Notes: generated from the sequence alone by a model not told the origin. Shown: positions 21,110-31,511, counted from the first letter of the stretch. The stretch is 64,000 nucleotides of DNA from Enterococcus gallinarum NBRC 100675 (GCF_001544275.1 NZ_BCQE01000015.1:1-64000), one strand, 5' to 3'. Translations and numbers: made by a program.

Positions 21110-21862
21110 TCAAAACTCCCTTTCTAGATAAAGTGAATCTGCAATAGCAGCTGCAATCTGCAGTCTTCTCATTAATTGATAAGCAGGCTGTGCTTGCAGA
21201 TGATCGGTATTCCTTTCTTTATAACATAAGCCTTCGCACGCTTGATAAAAAATATGCCCTCCATGATGCTTCACTTTGGTTGGCCATTCGCCATCCGTCC
21301 ATCTTGAAGAATCTGCGGATACTAGTAAAGGAATCAATTCCGCAGAAAACAAGACACTGCCGGCGGTAATATCAAGACCCTTGATATGAAAAACTTCCGC
21401 TGCAATTTCATTGACCAGCTTTTCCGTCCGCTGCCAAGCAGTTGGATGGCTTAGGAAGGCTTTCTTTGTACGCCCTAATATACAGAAAGTATTCGTAGGA
21501 AATGGCTGACAGCTCAAAGCTGCCAGTTCATCTGGGTATTCCTCACACCAAGTGATCAAACGATCAAAATCACATAATTGAAAGGAAGCAAGTTGCGGAA
21601 ATGCCTTTCCAGCGCGTGCCACAGCTTGTCGACGTGCTGGACCAGCACCGACTGCTGGCAATTCAAAGAGATAGATCTGCGGCGGCAGCTGCCATAAATA
21701 CCGCTTGATTTCAGGTCTCGTTACTTCAGAAACTGCTAAAATGACTTGCGAAAAATAAGAACGAAGGATCGTAATTGTTTTTTCTACATCTGATAATGAA
21801 ATGGTATCTTTTGACGTAATATGCAGCGTTGCGACGATTCCCCGCTGTAAATCGTTTGTCAT
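21110..21862 (-). CDS. Unrecognised protein between thyA and folA
   Basis: 250 residues, soluble, with no signal peptide or membrane helix. Not recognised with certainty. The order resembles a small GT-A-type nucleotide-sugar transferase: an early beta-alpha unit (VILAVSEVTRPEIKRYLW), GAGPARRQAVARAG, an acidic FQLCDFDRLITW that could be a DxD-like site, then GLDITAGSVLFSAELIPLL and DGEWPTKVKHHGG. This is a visual impression, not a family assignment. The folA SD lies at its 3' end and thyA ends 28 bases upstream, so the three genes are probably co-transcribed. Its presence in a folate/dTMP operon is unexplained. Confidence 0.8.
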   Translation of the reverse strand: MTNDLQRGIVATLHITSKDTISLSDVEKTITILRSYFSQVILAVSEVTRPEIKRYLWQLPPQIYLFELPAVGAGPARRQAVARAGKAFPQLASFQLCDFDRLITWCEEYPDELAALSCQPFPTNTFCILGRTKKAFLSHPTAWQRTEKLVNEIAAEVFHIKGLDITAGSVLFSAELIPLLVSADSSRWTDGEWPTKVKHHGGHIFYQACEGLCYKERNTDHLQAQPAYQLMRRLQIAAAIADSLYLEREF

Positions 21863-21890
21863 CTATCTTCTCACTCCCAACTGTAATAAG

Positions 21891-22838
21891 TTAGACAGCG
21901 ATCGGTGCCTTGATCGTGGGATGCGGATCGTAGCCTTCAATCGTGATATCTTCCATCTCAAAGTCAAAAATCGATTGTTTCTCAGGATTTAAGTGTAACG
22001 TAGGTGCAGAACGAATTGTTCGGGAAAGCTGCTCTTTCATTTGTTCCATATGATTGCTATAGAGATGGGCATCCCCTAAAGTATGGATAAATTCGCCGAC
22101 TTGAAGTCCTGTCTCGTGAGCGATCAAGTGAGTCAATAACGCATAGCTAGCAATATTGAAAGGCACCCCCAAAAAAACATCGGCACTTCGTTGATAAAGC
22201 TGACAACTTAGTCGACCTTCATGAACATAAAACTGAAACATGGTATGGCAAGGAGGCAGAGCCATCGTCGGAACATCTTCTGGATTCCATGCGGAAACGA
22301 TCAAGCGCCGAGAATCTGGCGTTGTTTTGATCATTTCAATCACTTCTTTGATCTGATCAATAAATTCGCCTTTAGTAGTTTCCCAATGACGCCATTGATA
22401 ACCGTAAACATGGCCTAGATCACCAAATTTTTCTGCAAATGCTTCGTCATTTAAAATACGCTCGCAAAATTTTTGCAGTTCCTCTTGATAGCTGGCATTG
22501 AATTCTTCATCAATTAATGAACGACGCCCAAAATCAGTCATATCAGGACCTGTATAATCCTCACTTTTAATATACCGCTCAAAAGCCCATTCATCCCAAA
22601 TATGATTCTTATGTTGCAGTAAGAATCGAATATTGGTATCTCCTTTAAGAAACCAGAGTAACTCGCTTTTGATCAGACCAAAAGGTACACGCTTGGTTGT
22701 CAATAATGGAAATCCTTGAGACAGGTCAAAACGCATTTGATGACCAAAAATACTTTTGGTTCCAGTCCCTGTGCGATCCCCTTTGACATTTCCCGTTTCT
22801 AAAATTTTTTTCCCTAAATCAAGATATGCTTGTTCCAT
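21891..22838 (-). CDS. thyA: Thymidylate synthase (ThyA type)
   Basis: Methylates dUMP to dTMP using methylenetetrahydrofolate. 315 residues, the long Firmicutes type with an insert (about 85-140) between the first domain and the active site. The catalytic cysteine is in [14 protein letters not shown]. dUMP-binding residues are in [21 protein letters not shown]; the N-terminal GDRTGTGT loop and the C-terminal PTIKAPIAV are also present. The start at MEQAYLDLG has GGAGG 7 bases upstream; the longer frame to 22886 runs into the ABC-F gene. It heads thyA-unknown-folA. Confidence 0.96.
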   Translation of the reverse strand: MEQAYLDLGKKILETGNVKGDRTGTGTKSIFGHQMRFDLSQGFPLLTTKRVPFGLIKSELLWFLKGDTNIRFLLQHKNHIWDEWAFERYIKSEDYTGPDMTDFGRRSLIDEEFNASYQEELQKFCERILNDEAFAEKFGDLGHVYGYQWRHWETTKGEFIDQIKEVIEMIKTTPDSRRLIVSAWNPEDVPTMALPPCHTMFQFYVHEGRLSCQLYQRSADVFLGVPFNIASYALLTHLIAHETGLQVGEFIHTLGDAHLYSNHMEQMKEQLSRTIRSAPTLHLNPEKQSIFDFEMEDITIEGYDPHPTIKAPIAV

Positions 22839-22852
22839 AATGGGCCTCCTTA

Positions 22853-24757
22853 TTAGTCGTCTGAAAACTCGCTTAAATATTCCCAACGTGTCATTTTTTC
22901 TTCTAACAATTGTTCTGTTTCTGTAACTTCTACTTGGAGCTGCTGTAATTTCGTAAAGTCATCCCCCTGCTGATTCATTGCTTCAGTTAGTGCGTCGACT
23001 CGTTCTTCTAATAGAGCAATCTCATCTTCGATCGTTGCCCATTCTTTTTGTTCCATGTAGCTTAGTTTCTTTTTGACTGGCTTTTCGGAAACAGGTTTAC
23101 TTTGTAGCTCTTTGTCAGATTGTGAGGCTGCCGTTTTCTTTGCCCCCTGTTTCGTTGCTGTCTTTTGTAAATATTCGTTTATCGAACCATAGAAGCGAAC
23201 AATTTGCGCATTGCCTTCAAAAATAAGTAATTTTTCAGCAACTTTATCTAAAAAGTAACGGTCATGAGAAACTGTAATTACGGCACCAGGAAATGATTCA
23301 AGATAGTTCTCCAAAACAGTCAATGTATCAATATCCAAATCATTCGTTGGCTCATCCAACAATAGAACATTTGGTTGACCAATCAATAATTTCAATAAGA
23401 ATAGGCGGCGTTTTTCACCACCAGATAATTTACCGATCTTTGTTCCATGCATGAAACGGGGGAACAAAAATTGTTCCAGCATTTCCGCTACACTGACATG
23501 GGCACCATCTGTTTTTTCTACTTCTTCTGCTGCCTCTTGTAAATAAGCAATCATCCGCTGTTCCGGATCCATCGTCTCATTGGTTTGCGTATAATAAGCT
23601 AATTTGACGGTTGAGCCAATAATCCGTGTTCCTGAATCTAATGAGAGACGTCCCGCCAACACATTCAGCAAGGTTGATTTACCTGCACCATTCTCACCAG
23701 TAATGCCTAAACGTTCTCGCGACTGAATCAATAAATCAAATTGAGATAGAATTGGTTTGCCTTCAATTGCATAACTACCTTCTTTGATTTCCAGCACTTG
23801 TTTACCTAAACGTGAGGTCGCAACATCAATCTGCACTTCTCCATTCCGCTTGACTTGGTTCATATTCTCTTTCAAATCGTCGAAACGATCGATTCGCGCT
23901 TGTTGCTTAGTAGTTCTCGCTTTGGCGCCTGTCCGAATCCATGCCAGCTCGTGTTTATATAACTGTTGCCGTTTCTCTTCTTGGGTTTCTTCAATACGTT
24001 CTCTTTCTGCTCTGGCTAATAAATAGTCTTCATAATTTCCTTGATATTCATAAAGTTTACCAAAAGAGAGTTCAAAAACACGATTGGCTACCCGGTCAAG
24101 AAAATAGCGATCATGAGTGACCATCATCAGTGCGCCGCGATAGTTTTTCAAATAGCCTTCTAGCCATTGGATAGCTTCATAGTCAAGATGGTTCGTCGGT
24201 TCATCCAACAATAGTAAATCCGGTTCATCGATCAACACTTGCGCTAACCCCACCCGTTTTTTTTGCCCACCTGAAAGTTCGTTGACTGGTTGTTTTAAAT
24301 CTGAAATCCCTAATTTCTGCAAAATAATTTTTGCCGTTGTATCCGTATTCCAAGCATCTGTTTTATTCATAGCTTCTTCTGCTCTGCTGTAGGCAGCTTG
24401 CACTGTAGGATCTGAGCCATTTTGTTCCAGCTGAATCAAAGCTTTCTCATAGTCACGAACGGTTTTGATTAATGGACTTGTTCCTTGGAAGACCGCATCA
24501 ACAACCGATAATTCTTCTTTTAATTGACTTTCTTGCGCCAAAAAGCCGATTCGATAATCTTGTGGTTTAAAAACAGAGGGACGGTCGCCATCTCCGGCTT
24601 CAATTCCAGCCAAGATCGTCAGTAAACTTGATTTGCCTGTCCCATTGACACCAATCAAGCCAATCCGGTCTTTCTCATGTATCAGAAAAGAAAGCTGATC
24701 AAATAATGTTTTATCGCCGTAAGTTTTTGTAAGCTCACTTACTTTTAATTCTTTCAC
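22853..24757 (-). CDS. ABC-F family ATPase (Uup/YfmR type)
   Basis: Soluble twin-ATPase that acts on the ribosome rather than on membrane transport. About 634 residues. First cassette: Walker [10 protein letters not shown], signature LSGGQKKR, Walker [13 protein letters not shown]. Second cassette: [28 protein letters not shown]. An interdomain linker of charged helices runs about 235-320. The C-terminal coiled coil (about 560-634) is typical of Uup/YfmR. Start is GTG at [14 protein letters not shown] with AGGAGGG 6 bases upstream. An antibiotic-resistance role (as in MsrC or OptrA) is not indicated; the C-terminal coiled coil argues for Uup. Confidence 0.9.
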   Translation of the reverse strand: MKELKVSELTKTYGDKTLFDQLSFLIHEKDRIGLIGVNGTGKSSLLTILAGIEAGDGDRPSVFKPQDYRIGFLAQESQLKEELSVVDAVFQGTSPLIKTVRDYEKALIQLEQNGSDPTVQAAYSRAEEAMNKTDAWNTDTTAKIILQKLGISDLKQPVNELSGGQKKRVGLAQVLIDEPDLLLLDEPTNHLDYEAIQWLEGYLKNYRGALMMVTHDRYFLDRVANRVFELSFGKLYEYQGNYEDYLLARAERERIEETQEEKRQQLYKHELAWIRTGAKARTTKQQARIDRFDDLKENMNQVKRNGEVQIDVATSRLGKQVLEIKEGSYAIEGKPILSQFDLLIQSRERLGITGENGAGKSTLLNVLAGRLSLDSGTRIIGSTVKLAYYTQTNETMDPEQRMIAYLQEAAEEVEKTDGAHVSVAEMLEQFLFPRFMHGTKIGKLSGGEKRRLFLLKLLIGQPNVLLLDEPTNDLDIDTLTVLENYLESFPGAVITVSHDRYFLDKVAEKLLIFEGNAQIVRFYGSINEYLQKTATKQGAKKTAASQSDKELQSKPVSEKPVKKKLSYMEQKEWATIEDEIALLEERVDALTEAMNQQGDDFTKLQQLQVEVTETEQLLEEKMTRWEYLSEFSDD

Positions 24758-24878
24758 AGAATCCCTCCTGAGATCTATTTTTCTTCGCCCATTGTACCAC
24801 ATAAGCATGACAGGGTCTTTAAGAAAAAAGAAAAAAACAACCGCTCCATCTCAACCTTGAGACGAAGAAGTTGTTGTT

Positions 24879-26915
24879 TTATCTACGAAACATTCGCTGT
24901 TTCGGCTGTTCATCTGCGCGAGCCATCGCATAAGATTCCAAGAGATTTACGTTGCGTCGATATTCGTTTGCAGAGATCGTTGGAATTTTTTCGGCTACCT
25001 CATATTCATCGATCGTTTTTCGTTCTAAATAATAGCCCCGTAAAACTTTTTTGACAAAAATCGGTTCTTGTTCAATCATGATGGTCTCAATGAAGTTATT
25101 ATGCTCAAAACGCTTTAAGCTCATTTCCCGTTGACGTATAAAGAAGTTGATCAAAGATGAATCGTAGACATCTTCTAAGTTGCTTAAACTATGAAAAATA
25201 TAATCACTGTTTTTGATATAGATTTTTTGTACTTCTGAAATATCTCTTTGTTTCAATGCATCCTTCAGCTGCTGCTGGCGCTGCCAAAACAGCTTGGGAT
25301 GAAAAATGATCCGTACAAAACGTTGAATGATCAAAAGCCAAAAACTGAAAAAAGACAAGAACTGTTTTGCTAACGAATGCTGCTGCTGCGAAATGAACCG
25401 GGAATAAAAGCGATACCCATTGGAGCTAACCTCACCTTTTCGGTAGGCTTCATCCAAACCATCTTGTTCAATGGATAGAATCAATCCTTGAATTTCCTGT
25501 ATCTCTTGCTTTTCAGAATCAGTTAAACTATTGCGATACAACTCCCAGCGTCGATTTTCATAAGTATTGATTACTGCATCTGTCGCTAGGCGCTCTTTGG
25601 CATCCGTAGTTTCTTTCTCTTCTTCTTCCAAGATCTGGATGACTTCTTCTAAAATCAGCAACTGATTGAAATCAACAGATTCGGCAGCTTCACCATCTGC
25701 CAAATAGGGCAAGACAAGTACACTGATCACTAAAGTTGCTAAGATGACACAAGCCGTCAAAAATAAGAGCAAACTGCGAGCTTCAAATTGGTCACCGTTG
25801 ATCGTTACAGGTAAGATAAAAATTGCCGCTAAGCTGACCGTTCCTTTGACCCCTCCAAAGGTCAACAAAGCTACTTGCTTCAAGTCCACGATTTTTTTTG
25901 ATTGTAAAAACTGATAATAAAAAAGAAGGAATAAGAAACGAATGAAGAAGATAACGAGTGTTACTACTACGATGGTCAAGACTAAATGACCATTCGCATA
26001 AGAGTTGCTTTCCCAAATGGGTGAAAATACTTGCGAAAGTTCAATCCCTAAAAATAAAAAAACAAGGGCGTTCAACGTAAATACAATTGTTGACCACGTA
26101 CTTTCAGAGATATTGGCTAGTTCCGCATCGAACAAAGAGACTCGTCGTCTTCTTTGTGCTTGCGCTACACCGGCAACAACTGCCGCAATGATACCAGATA
26201 CTCCAACCATTTCTGCAATCAAGTAGGCTGCAAAAGGCAATAGTAGTTCGATCAACAGATAAACAGTGACATCTTGGGCAGATATTTTTTCAATAAAGCG
26301 AATGATCCGCCGTTTTAACCAAACGATCAAGTAACCAATCAAGCCGCCGCCAATACTCGAAAAAAGCAACTGAAAGCCAGCCCCCATAACAGAAAAGCTA
26401 CCAGTGACTAAAGCAACGATAGCAAATTGGAGCGCTGTTACCCCGGAAGCATCATTCAAAAGACCTTCGCCTTCTAAAATATGCATGATGTTCTTGGAAA
26501 TTTTTAGGCGTTTCGCTAAAGATGAGACGGCTACCGCATCTGTTGGTCCTAAGGCAGCGCCAAAAGCATAGCAAGCAGCCAAAGGAATCGACGGCATCAG
26601 CCAATGCAGTGTCGTTCCCACTGCAAATAATGTCAGCAAAACACCACCAAAGGCCAGAAACAAAACGATCTTACTGTTCTTCAAGATTTCCGGAACATCG
26701 GCTCGTTCTCCTTCTCGAAACAATAGCGGTCCAATGATCATCACTAGAAACATCTCTGGTTCAAATGCGATTTCTTGTCCCATTTCAGTCAATCCTAGCA
26801 GAATGCCTAAGATAATCTGAATGAAGAAAATCGGTACTGATGGCAGTATTTTGCTGACAATATTTGAAAAGGTCACGAGGATCGCGATGATGATGATAAG
26901 TTCAATAAATTCCAT
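24879..26915 (-). CDS. Na+/H+ antiporter, CPA1 family (NhaP-like)
   Basis: Cation/proton exchanger of the plasma membrane. 678 residues. About 12 hydrophobic helices span residues 1-405. CPA1 hallmarks: GAALGPTDAVAVSSL and the ion-binding ND pair in LEGEGLLNDASGVTALQF. The remaining 270 residues are a large cytoplasmic tail rich in Glu/Gln helices, probably regulatory. SD AGAGGAT before ATG. It follows a small gene by 3 bases and shares its transcript. Ion specificity is not readable from sequence. Confidence 0.92.
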   Translation of the reverse strand: MEFIELIIIIAILVTFSNIVSKILPSVPIFFIQIILGILLGLTEMGQEIAFEPEMFLVMIIGPLLFREGERADVPEILKNSKIVLFLAFGGVLLTLFAVGTTLHWLMPSIPLAACYAFGAALGPTDAVAVSSLAKRLKISKNIMHILEGEGLLNDASGVTALQFAIVALVTGSFSVMGAGFQLLFSSIGGGLIGYLIVWLKRRIIRFIEKISAQDVTVYLLIELLLPFAAYLIAEMVGVSGIIAAVVAGVAQAQRRRRVSLFDAELANISESTWSTIVFTLNALVFLFLGIELSQVFSPIWESNSYANGHLVLTIVVVTLVIFFIRFLFLLFYYQFLQSKKIVDLKQVALLTFGGVKGTVSLAAIFILPVTINGDQFEARSLLLFLTACVILATLVISVLVLPYLADGEAAESVDFNQLLILEEVIQILEEEEKETTDAKERLATDAVINTYENRRWELYRNSLTDSEKQEIQEIQGLILSIEQDGLDEAYRKGEVSSNGYRFYSRFISQQQHSLAKQFLSFFSFWLLIIQRFVRIIFHPKLFWQRQQQLKDALKQRDISEVQKIYIKNSDYIFHSLSNLEDVYDSSLINFFIRQREMSLKRFEHNNFIETIMIEQEPIFVKKVLRGYYLERKTIDEYEVAEKIPTISANEYRRNVNLLESYAMARADEQPKQRMFRR

Positions 26916-26918
26916 CCA

Positions 26919-27200
26919 TTATCCTCTTTTCTTTCGAATTGCGATTAATAACTCAAGAAAATGTTCTTTTTTCATGAGAATCTTATGATCGAGCTGATTC
27001 AACTCCTTTTCATTTTTTTCGATTTCACATTGAATCCGTCTTGATTCTAGACGAAATAATTCATGTTTCATGCGTTCAAATTTGCGAAACAGCAATGGAT
27101 TCTTCCGTTGCAAATATTCGCGGATTTCTTTTTTTTCTGCTGGTGAGAACTCCCCTAGGCGTTCCATCAATTCTTGTTTCGTTAAACATTGCTTCGTCAT
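26919..27200 (-). CDS. Small charged helical protein of unknown function
   Basis: 93 residues, predicted almost wholly helical, with many Lys, Glu and Arg and a probable coiled coil (about 40-80). No membrane segment or known motif. Start at MTKQCLTKQE with GGGGGC upstream. It ends 3 bases before the antiporter start, so the two are coupled; it may be a cytoplasmic partner of the antiporter tail (inference only). Confidence 0.7.
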   Translation of the reverse strand: MTKQCLTKQELMERLGEFSPAEKKEIREYLQRKNPLLFRKFERMKHELFRLESRRIQCEIEKNEKELNQLDHKILMKKEHFLELLIAIRKKRG

Positions 27201-27413
27201 GATAGCCCCCTGCAATTCTAGTCAATTATAATAGAAGTCAGTTAAAATGAAAAATGATTGAAACCAATCCTACTTTTTCATTTCTTGTTGACCGAGAGTA
27301 TTCTATGCCATTCAACCAAAAATAGCAAGACCCACTTACTAAAAAAGAGGTTTCTCTCCGAATTATTGATAATCTCTTAATAATTCCGATAGAAAGTATT
27401 TTGCTATAAAAAA
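27201..27413. other. Intergenic region between the small helical gene and the PBP terminator
   Basis: About 210 AT-rich bases, with the PBP terminator beyond. It contains an AATTATTGATAAT/CTTAATAATT-like weak inverted repeat at about 27360-27385 but no gene. The promoter of the helical-protein/antiporter pair presumably lies near 27230-27260 (not resolved). Confidence 0.45.
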
Positions 27414-27472
27414 GTTGATGAACCGTCCTTCACTGATTTGGAAAATCATCAGCGAACGAACCGTTCATCAAC
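27414..27472 (-). terminator. Terminator of the class B PBP gene
   Basis: GTTGATGAAC/GTTCATCAAC outer stem and CTGAT/ATCAG inner pairing fold 59 bases. On the minus strand it ends in six T. It lies 32 bases past the PBP stop. Confidence 0.85.
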
Positions 27473-27504
27473 ACCCTCTTACTCATTCAACGATTATGCC
27501 TTGC

Positions 27505-29625
27505 TTATTTCATATATAAATCATAGTAAGCATCCATGATTTCTTTCACGATTTTTACGTTTGGATGCGAAGTAGTTGAAGATTTAACCTGTGGTAAAAC
27601 CACTGCAACTGCTACATCTGCATCATCACTTGGTCCATAAGCAACAATATTTAAGTTGACCAGATTGATGGTTTTGCCATTTTCATCGACAATCGGCGTC
27701 TCCGCAGTACCCGTTTTCGCAGAAAGTTCCATTTTAGCAGAAGCTAGTCCTGTTGCTGTAGCCCAAGCATCTGTTCCGTGAACGGCATCATAAAATCCAT
27801 TTTGGATGATTTTCATCTGATCAGTAGTTAAACCAACTTCGTTCAAAACGGTAGGTTCTACCGCTGATTTCAAGCTTCCTAAACCACCGGTTTCATCATT
27901 CCCATAGATACCCGAAACGATATGTGGCTGCAATCGTTGGCCGCCATTGGCCACAGTTGCTGCATATTGAGCCAATTGTAATGTCGTATAGGTATCAAAC
28001 TGTCCGAAGGCTAAGTCCAGGATCTTACCGCCATCACTGACCGTATCTAATTTGTCGACAGGTGTGCTGATCCCCGTTGCTTCGCCAGGAAGATCGATCC
28101 CTGTTTTCGTCCCCATCCCAAAAGAGGCAAAGGCTGTACGCAACTTACTGTAGGCTTCTGTTTGACGATCAACTGTTGGAATTGAAATCCCAGGCTGATA
28201 CTCAATGCCCATCAATCGTAAAGCAACCTGCATCATGTAGGAGTTGGAAGAAACTTCTAATGCTTGTTCAGCTGACAAATTACGGTTGTTTGCTCCTGTC
28301 GGGTTAAAGATCGAAGCTTTGACATCAGAGCCGATGCGGATTGGTTGGTCATATAAGACTTCATTTCCATTCAAGACACCATTTTCCCAACCAGCTGCTA
28401 ACGTCCCACCTTTGACTACAGACCCTGGAACAAAAGCATTGATGAAGGTTCCGATTGCATTCTCTTGCAATTTGCTTGATTCTGCCTCATGTTGATAACC
28501 TGACATTGCCAAAATCCCGCCAGTTTTAGGATTGATCGCAACAGCATAGACACCAGGCGAGTATTCTGCAGCTCCTGAATCCATCAAAGATTTAAAGTTA
28601 TCTTGTAAGATTTCATCAACTTCTTTTTGGAACTTGGCATCTAGCGTCAGTACAAGATTATCTCCCTTAGAGCCCGCATAGATTTCTTTTTGGCTTTCAA
28701 TATTATTGCTATTATCTAATGTGATTTGAGACTTTGATTTTGATCCTTGAAGGACTTCTTCATATTGCTTCTCTAAGTAACTTCGTCCTACACGATCATT
28801 ACGAGCATACCCTTTTGCTAGATATTCATCCAAATTTTCTTCAGGGATCCCTTGTTCTTCTGTTGTCACAGTTCCGATCAAACTTGCCAATGAACTGCCT
28901 TCAACAATTTTTCTAGTCCAGTCTGTGCCGGTCGAAACTCCGGGAAGTTCGGTCATATTCTCAGCCACAATTGCTAGTTCTTCATCAGATACATCAGAAT
29001 TTTTTAAATAAACAGTGCTTAAAGATTGTGCACTATTCATTCGTTTAAAAATGGAAGCTACTTTTAACTGATCATCATTAAAGGCAATATCCTCATCAGT
29101 TACTTTATCGACAGTTGCCGCATACTGTTCAGAAGCCCCGAGCGCTTTTTGCTTAGAACTTAATTGATCTTGCGCTTTCTTCAAATTTTCAGGATCTGCC
29201 AACCAAAAATCTTTCAGATCCCGCTCTGTCAGATTCTTATCGATTGGAATATCGATCAATGTAGCTAATTTTTGTGCAGTCTTCAATAAATCTTCAGCTG
29301 TCATCTTATTTCCTCTTGTAAAGGTAATGGCTGCATTGGCTTGATTTTTGACAAGCGGTTTGCCAGATGCATCATAAATCATTCCTCGTGGAGAGCTGCC
29401 ATTGACTTCTACCACGGATGAAGCTTTCAATTGCTTCTCAATATTATCACCATTCACGATTTGTAAATAACCTAATTGCACGATCAACGCAACAAAAAGA
29501 CCAAAAATCACAAAAAAGAGAAAATTCAATCGAAAGGGAACATGGGATTTGCGATAAGATTTTGTCTTAGGCTCCTCAGGCCCTTTTCGTATATTCTTAA
29601 TGACTTTATCTTTTAGATTCTTCAT
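27505..29625 (-). CDS. Class B penicillin-binding protein (PBP2B-like transpeptidase)
   Basis: Cross-links peptidoglycan; target of beta-lactams. 706 residues. A short cytoplasmic tail is followed by one membrane anchor (LNFLFFVIFGLFVALIVQLGYL). The PBP dimerisation domain is about residues 60-300. The transpeptidase has SxxK in FVPGSVVKGG, SxN in VSSNSYMMQ and KTG in LSAKTGTAETP. The absence of PASTA repeats and the isolated position make it PBP2B/elongasome-like rather than FtsI; that subdivision is inference. It is not the low-affinity PBP5 type, which carries an extra N-terminal domain. SD GAGGA before ATG. Confidence 0.92.
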   Translation of the reverse strand: MKNLKDKVIKNIRKGPEEPKTKSYRKSHVPFRLNFLFFVIFGLFVALIVQLGYLQIVNGDNIEKQLKASSVVEVNGSSPRGMIYDASGKPLVKNQANAAITFTRGNKMTAEDLLKTAQKLATLIDIPIDKNLTERDLKDFWLADPENLKKAQDQLSSKQKALGASEQYAATVDKVTDEDIAFNDDQLKVASIFKRMNSAQSLSTVYLKNSDVSDEELAIVAENMTELPGVSTGTDWTRKIVEGSSLASLIGTVTTEEQGIPEENLDEYLAKGYARNDRVGRSYLEKQYEEVLQGSKSKSQITLDNSNNIESQKEIYAGSKGDNLVLTLDAKFQKEVDEILQDNFKSLMDSGAAEYSPGVYAVAINPKTGGILAMSGYQHEAESSKLQENAIGTFINAFVPGSVVKGGTLAAGWENGVLNGNEVLYDQPIRIGSDVKASIFNPTGANNRNLSAEQALEVSSNSYMMQVALRLMGIEYQPGISIPTVDRQTEAYSKLRTAFASFGMGTKTGIDLPGEATGISTPVDKLDTVSDGGKILDLAFGQFDTYTTLQLAQYAATVANGGQRLQPHIVSGIYGNDETGGLGSLKSAVEPTVLNEVGLTTDQMKIIQNGFYDAVHGTDAWATATGLASAKMELSAKTGTAETPIVDENGKTINLVNLNIVAYGPSDDADVAVAVVLPQVKSSTTSHPNVKIVKEIMDAYYDLYMK

Positions 29626-29899
29626 CTCTTCTATCCTCTCATTACAAACTGCTTACCGTCTTATTTTACCAAAAATTTTCAATATAAACAGAAGAAATCA
29701 AAATTATCCAAGTATCCTTAGAGAAAATTATAAGAATTCGTTCTCATCCACTGTAATGTTTCACAGTTACGCAAAAAGATTTTTTTGTTGAGAAAAAATC
29801 TGCTTCACTTTAAGCTTTCTTAATCTTTTCCAATTTTAATCCCGTGAAACACATTTTCCTATCTTCCATCTGTGGAAAAGTCTCATTCTTTCAGTCACT
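29626..29899. other. Intergenic region upstream of the PBP gene
   Basis: About 270 AT-rich bases with no supported gene. It carries the PBP leader; a TAAAAT -10 candidate lies near 29665 on the minus strand without a good -35. An AGATTTTTT/AAAAAATCT pair near 29778-29802 could form a weak hairpin. Confidence 0.45.
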
Positions 29900-29954
29900 T
29901 TAAATTAAAGAACCTAAATGAGGCATATCACTTCATTTAGGTTCTTTAATTTAA
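29900..29954 (-). terminator. Long perfect hairpin after the LCP gene
   Basis: Arms of about 21 bp (AAATTAAAGAACCTAAATGA and its complement) around a loop of roughly 10 bases. It lies 29 bases past the LCP stop and could terminate transcription from either side. Confidence 0.8.
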
Positions 29955-29982
29955 GATACTCTATTTAAATATTATTCGCTTA

Positions 29983-31113
29983 TTAATAACCATCGTCACT
30001 CAGTGAATCATCCTCATATTCTTGATTACCTGAATACCCATCATTCGAATAGTTACCATCCGAGGCATTATCCTCATAATAATCGCCGTTAGAAGTATTA
30101 TCACTATCGTCATAAAATTGATAAGGAACATAGCCTTGAGTAAATTTATCACCTGTTGATAGCTCATCATTTTGAGGTAAGTCTAATTGTTCTTTCAATA
30201 AATTTTGTTTTTCGAGTAAATCATTCATTCCTAGGATTTGATAATAAATATCATTGATCATTTGATCCTCACCAATAAGCTGATCTTGTTTAATGGAATC
30301 AAAAGCCGGCAAATAGTTGGTTGCGATGTCCAACATGTCGGTCCATTTTAAGTCCGTTGTTGTATTCTTCTCAACAGCTTTTAAAATGTCACGATAGTTA
30401 TTGACTCCATCCAGACTCAAAATTTTATTTACAATTTTTGTAACAACTTCACGTTGTCTTTTTTGTCGTCCGACATCTCCTTCAGGATCTCCCATTTCTG
30501 TATAAGGATCATACTTTCTGAATCTAGAATAAGCTAGGACTTGCTCACCATCTAAATGATATTTTCCCGGTGTTAATTCAACACCATCTAATTCAAAATG
30601 ATATTTGTTATCAATTTCTAACCCACCTAGCGCATCAACTAAATCGCTAAGACCTTGGAAATTTATGGTTGCGTAATGATCAATAGGAATATCCAGCAAA
30701 TTCTCTACGGTATCCATAGACATCTCAACCCCACCAAACGCATAAGCATGATTCAATTTATCCATTGTTCCGTACCCAATGATTTGTGTATAGATATCTC
30801 GATCTAGACTCACAATCGTTGATTGTTTTTTCTTAGGATTCACAGTAACTACCATGATAGTATCCGATCTGCCTTGTTCTGTTCTTCCCTTACCACCAGT
30901 ATCAAGCCCAAGTAATAGAATTGAAAATGCGTCACGGTCTTCAATACTTACTTGAGTTTCCCTTTTCGCTGTTGTTCTTTCAACTGGTTGACTGATATTA
31001 TTAAATGTATTTTCGGCCTCAGAATAAAAATTGATACCGTAAGCGGTCAATCCGATTATACCAAGCGCCAAAACACATAAAATAGTAACGATTATTTTCT
31101 GATAATTTCGCAT
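29983..31113 (-). CDS. LCP-family (LytR-CpsA-Psr) glycopolymer transferase
   Basis: LCP enzymes attach teichoic acids or surface polysaccharides from undecaprenyl phosphate carriers to peptidoglycan on the outer membrane face. 376 residues. An N-terminal membrane anchor (IIVTILCVLALGIIGLTAYG) precedes the LCP domain: ILLLGLDTGG, GRSDTIMVVTVNP, SLDRDIY, LNHAYAFGG, and the Arg-rich AYSRFRKYDP...GDVGRQKRQ. The last 50 residues are an acidic, Asn/Asp/Tyr/Ser-rich tail (DGNYSNDGYSGNQEY), unusual for the family. Start at MRNYQK with GAGGTG upstream. It could serve the Epa-type polymer of this window, but it is 12 kb away. Confidence 0.93.
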   Translation of the reverse strand: MRNYQKIIVTILCVLALGIIGLTAYGINFYSEAENTFNNISQPVERTTAKRETQVSIEDRDAFSILLLGLDTGGKGRTEQGRSDTIMVVTVNPKKKQSTIVSLDRDIYTQIIGYGTMDKLNHAYAFGGVEMSMDTVENLLDIPIDHYATINFQGLSDLVDALGGLEIDNKYHFELDGVELTPGKYHLDGEQVLAYSRFRKYDPYTEMGDPEGDVGRQKRQREVVTKIVNKILSLDGVNNYRDILKAVEKNTTTDLKWTDMLDIATNYLPAFDSIKQDQLIGEDQMINDIYYQILGMNDLLEKQNLLKEQLDLPQNDELSTGDKFTQGYVPYQFYDDSDNTSNGDYYEDNASDGNYSNDGYSGNQEYEDDSLSDDGY

Positions 31114-31511
31114 AAAGCACCTCAATTGTTCTAATAGAATCGTTTAAATTTTCCCATAAAAAGGACACTTGTGCAATGTAAGAAATCTATCAACAACAAA
31201 TTTAATGTTATTGAAATATAAATGAAATATGAACAGAATTAGACAAACATAAACTATTATTTTTTTAGTCAATTTTTAAAATGGTTGCTTTTTCTTACAC
31301 GAAAGAGAAAGATCCTATTTTTTTCTTTATACAATTAAATACGAAAGATCTAGTATATATATTTAATATTTTTTACTTTTAACAAAAATTTCATTATCAT
31401 TCGTGTACTTTATAAAAGGGACTTTAACTTTTGTTCGTTTGCCCCGCCAGTCTTCTTTGGATCAATTCTTTCGCTTCTGATGAAAAAATTGAAAATACTC
31501 ATAGTAAATAT
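31114..31511. other. Intergenic region between the LCP gene and the IS element
   Basis: About 400 very AT-rich bases with no supported gene. It holds the LCP promoter region. A plus-strand stretch with TTTTACTTTTAACAAAAATT has no clear promoter pairing. Confidence 0.45.

Noticed and set aside
22853-24757. ABC-F gene as an antibiotic-resistance determinant (MsrC, OptrA or PoxtA type)
   Set aside because: The C-terminal coiled coil and housekeeping context fit Uup/YfmR better, and no resistance-type linker could be recognised.
27505-29625. PBP as the low-affinity PBP5
   Set aside because: It lacks the extra N-terminal (MecA_N-type) domain and the psr-ftsW-pbp5 context; domain order fits a PBP2B-like enzyme.
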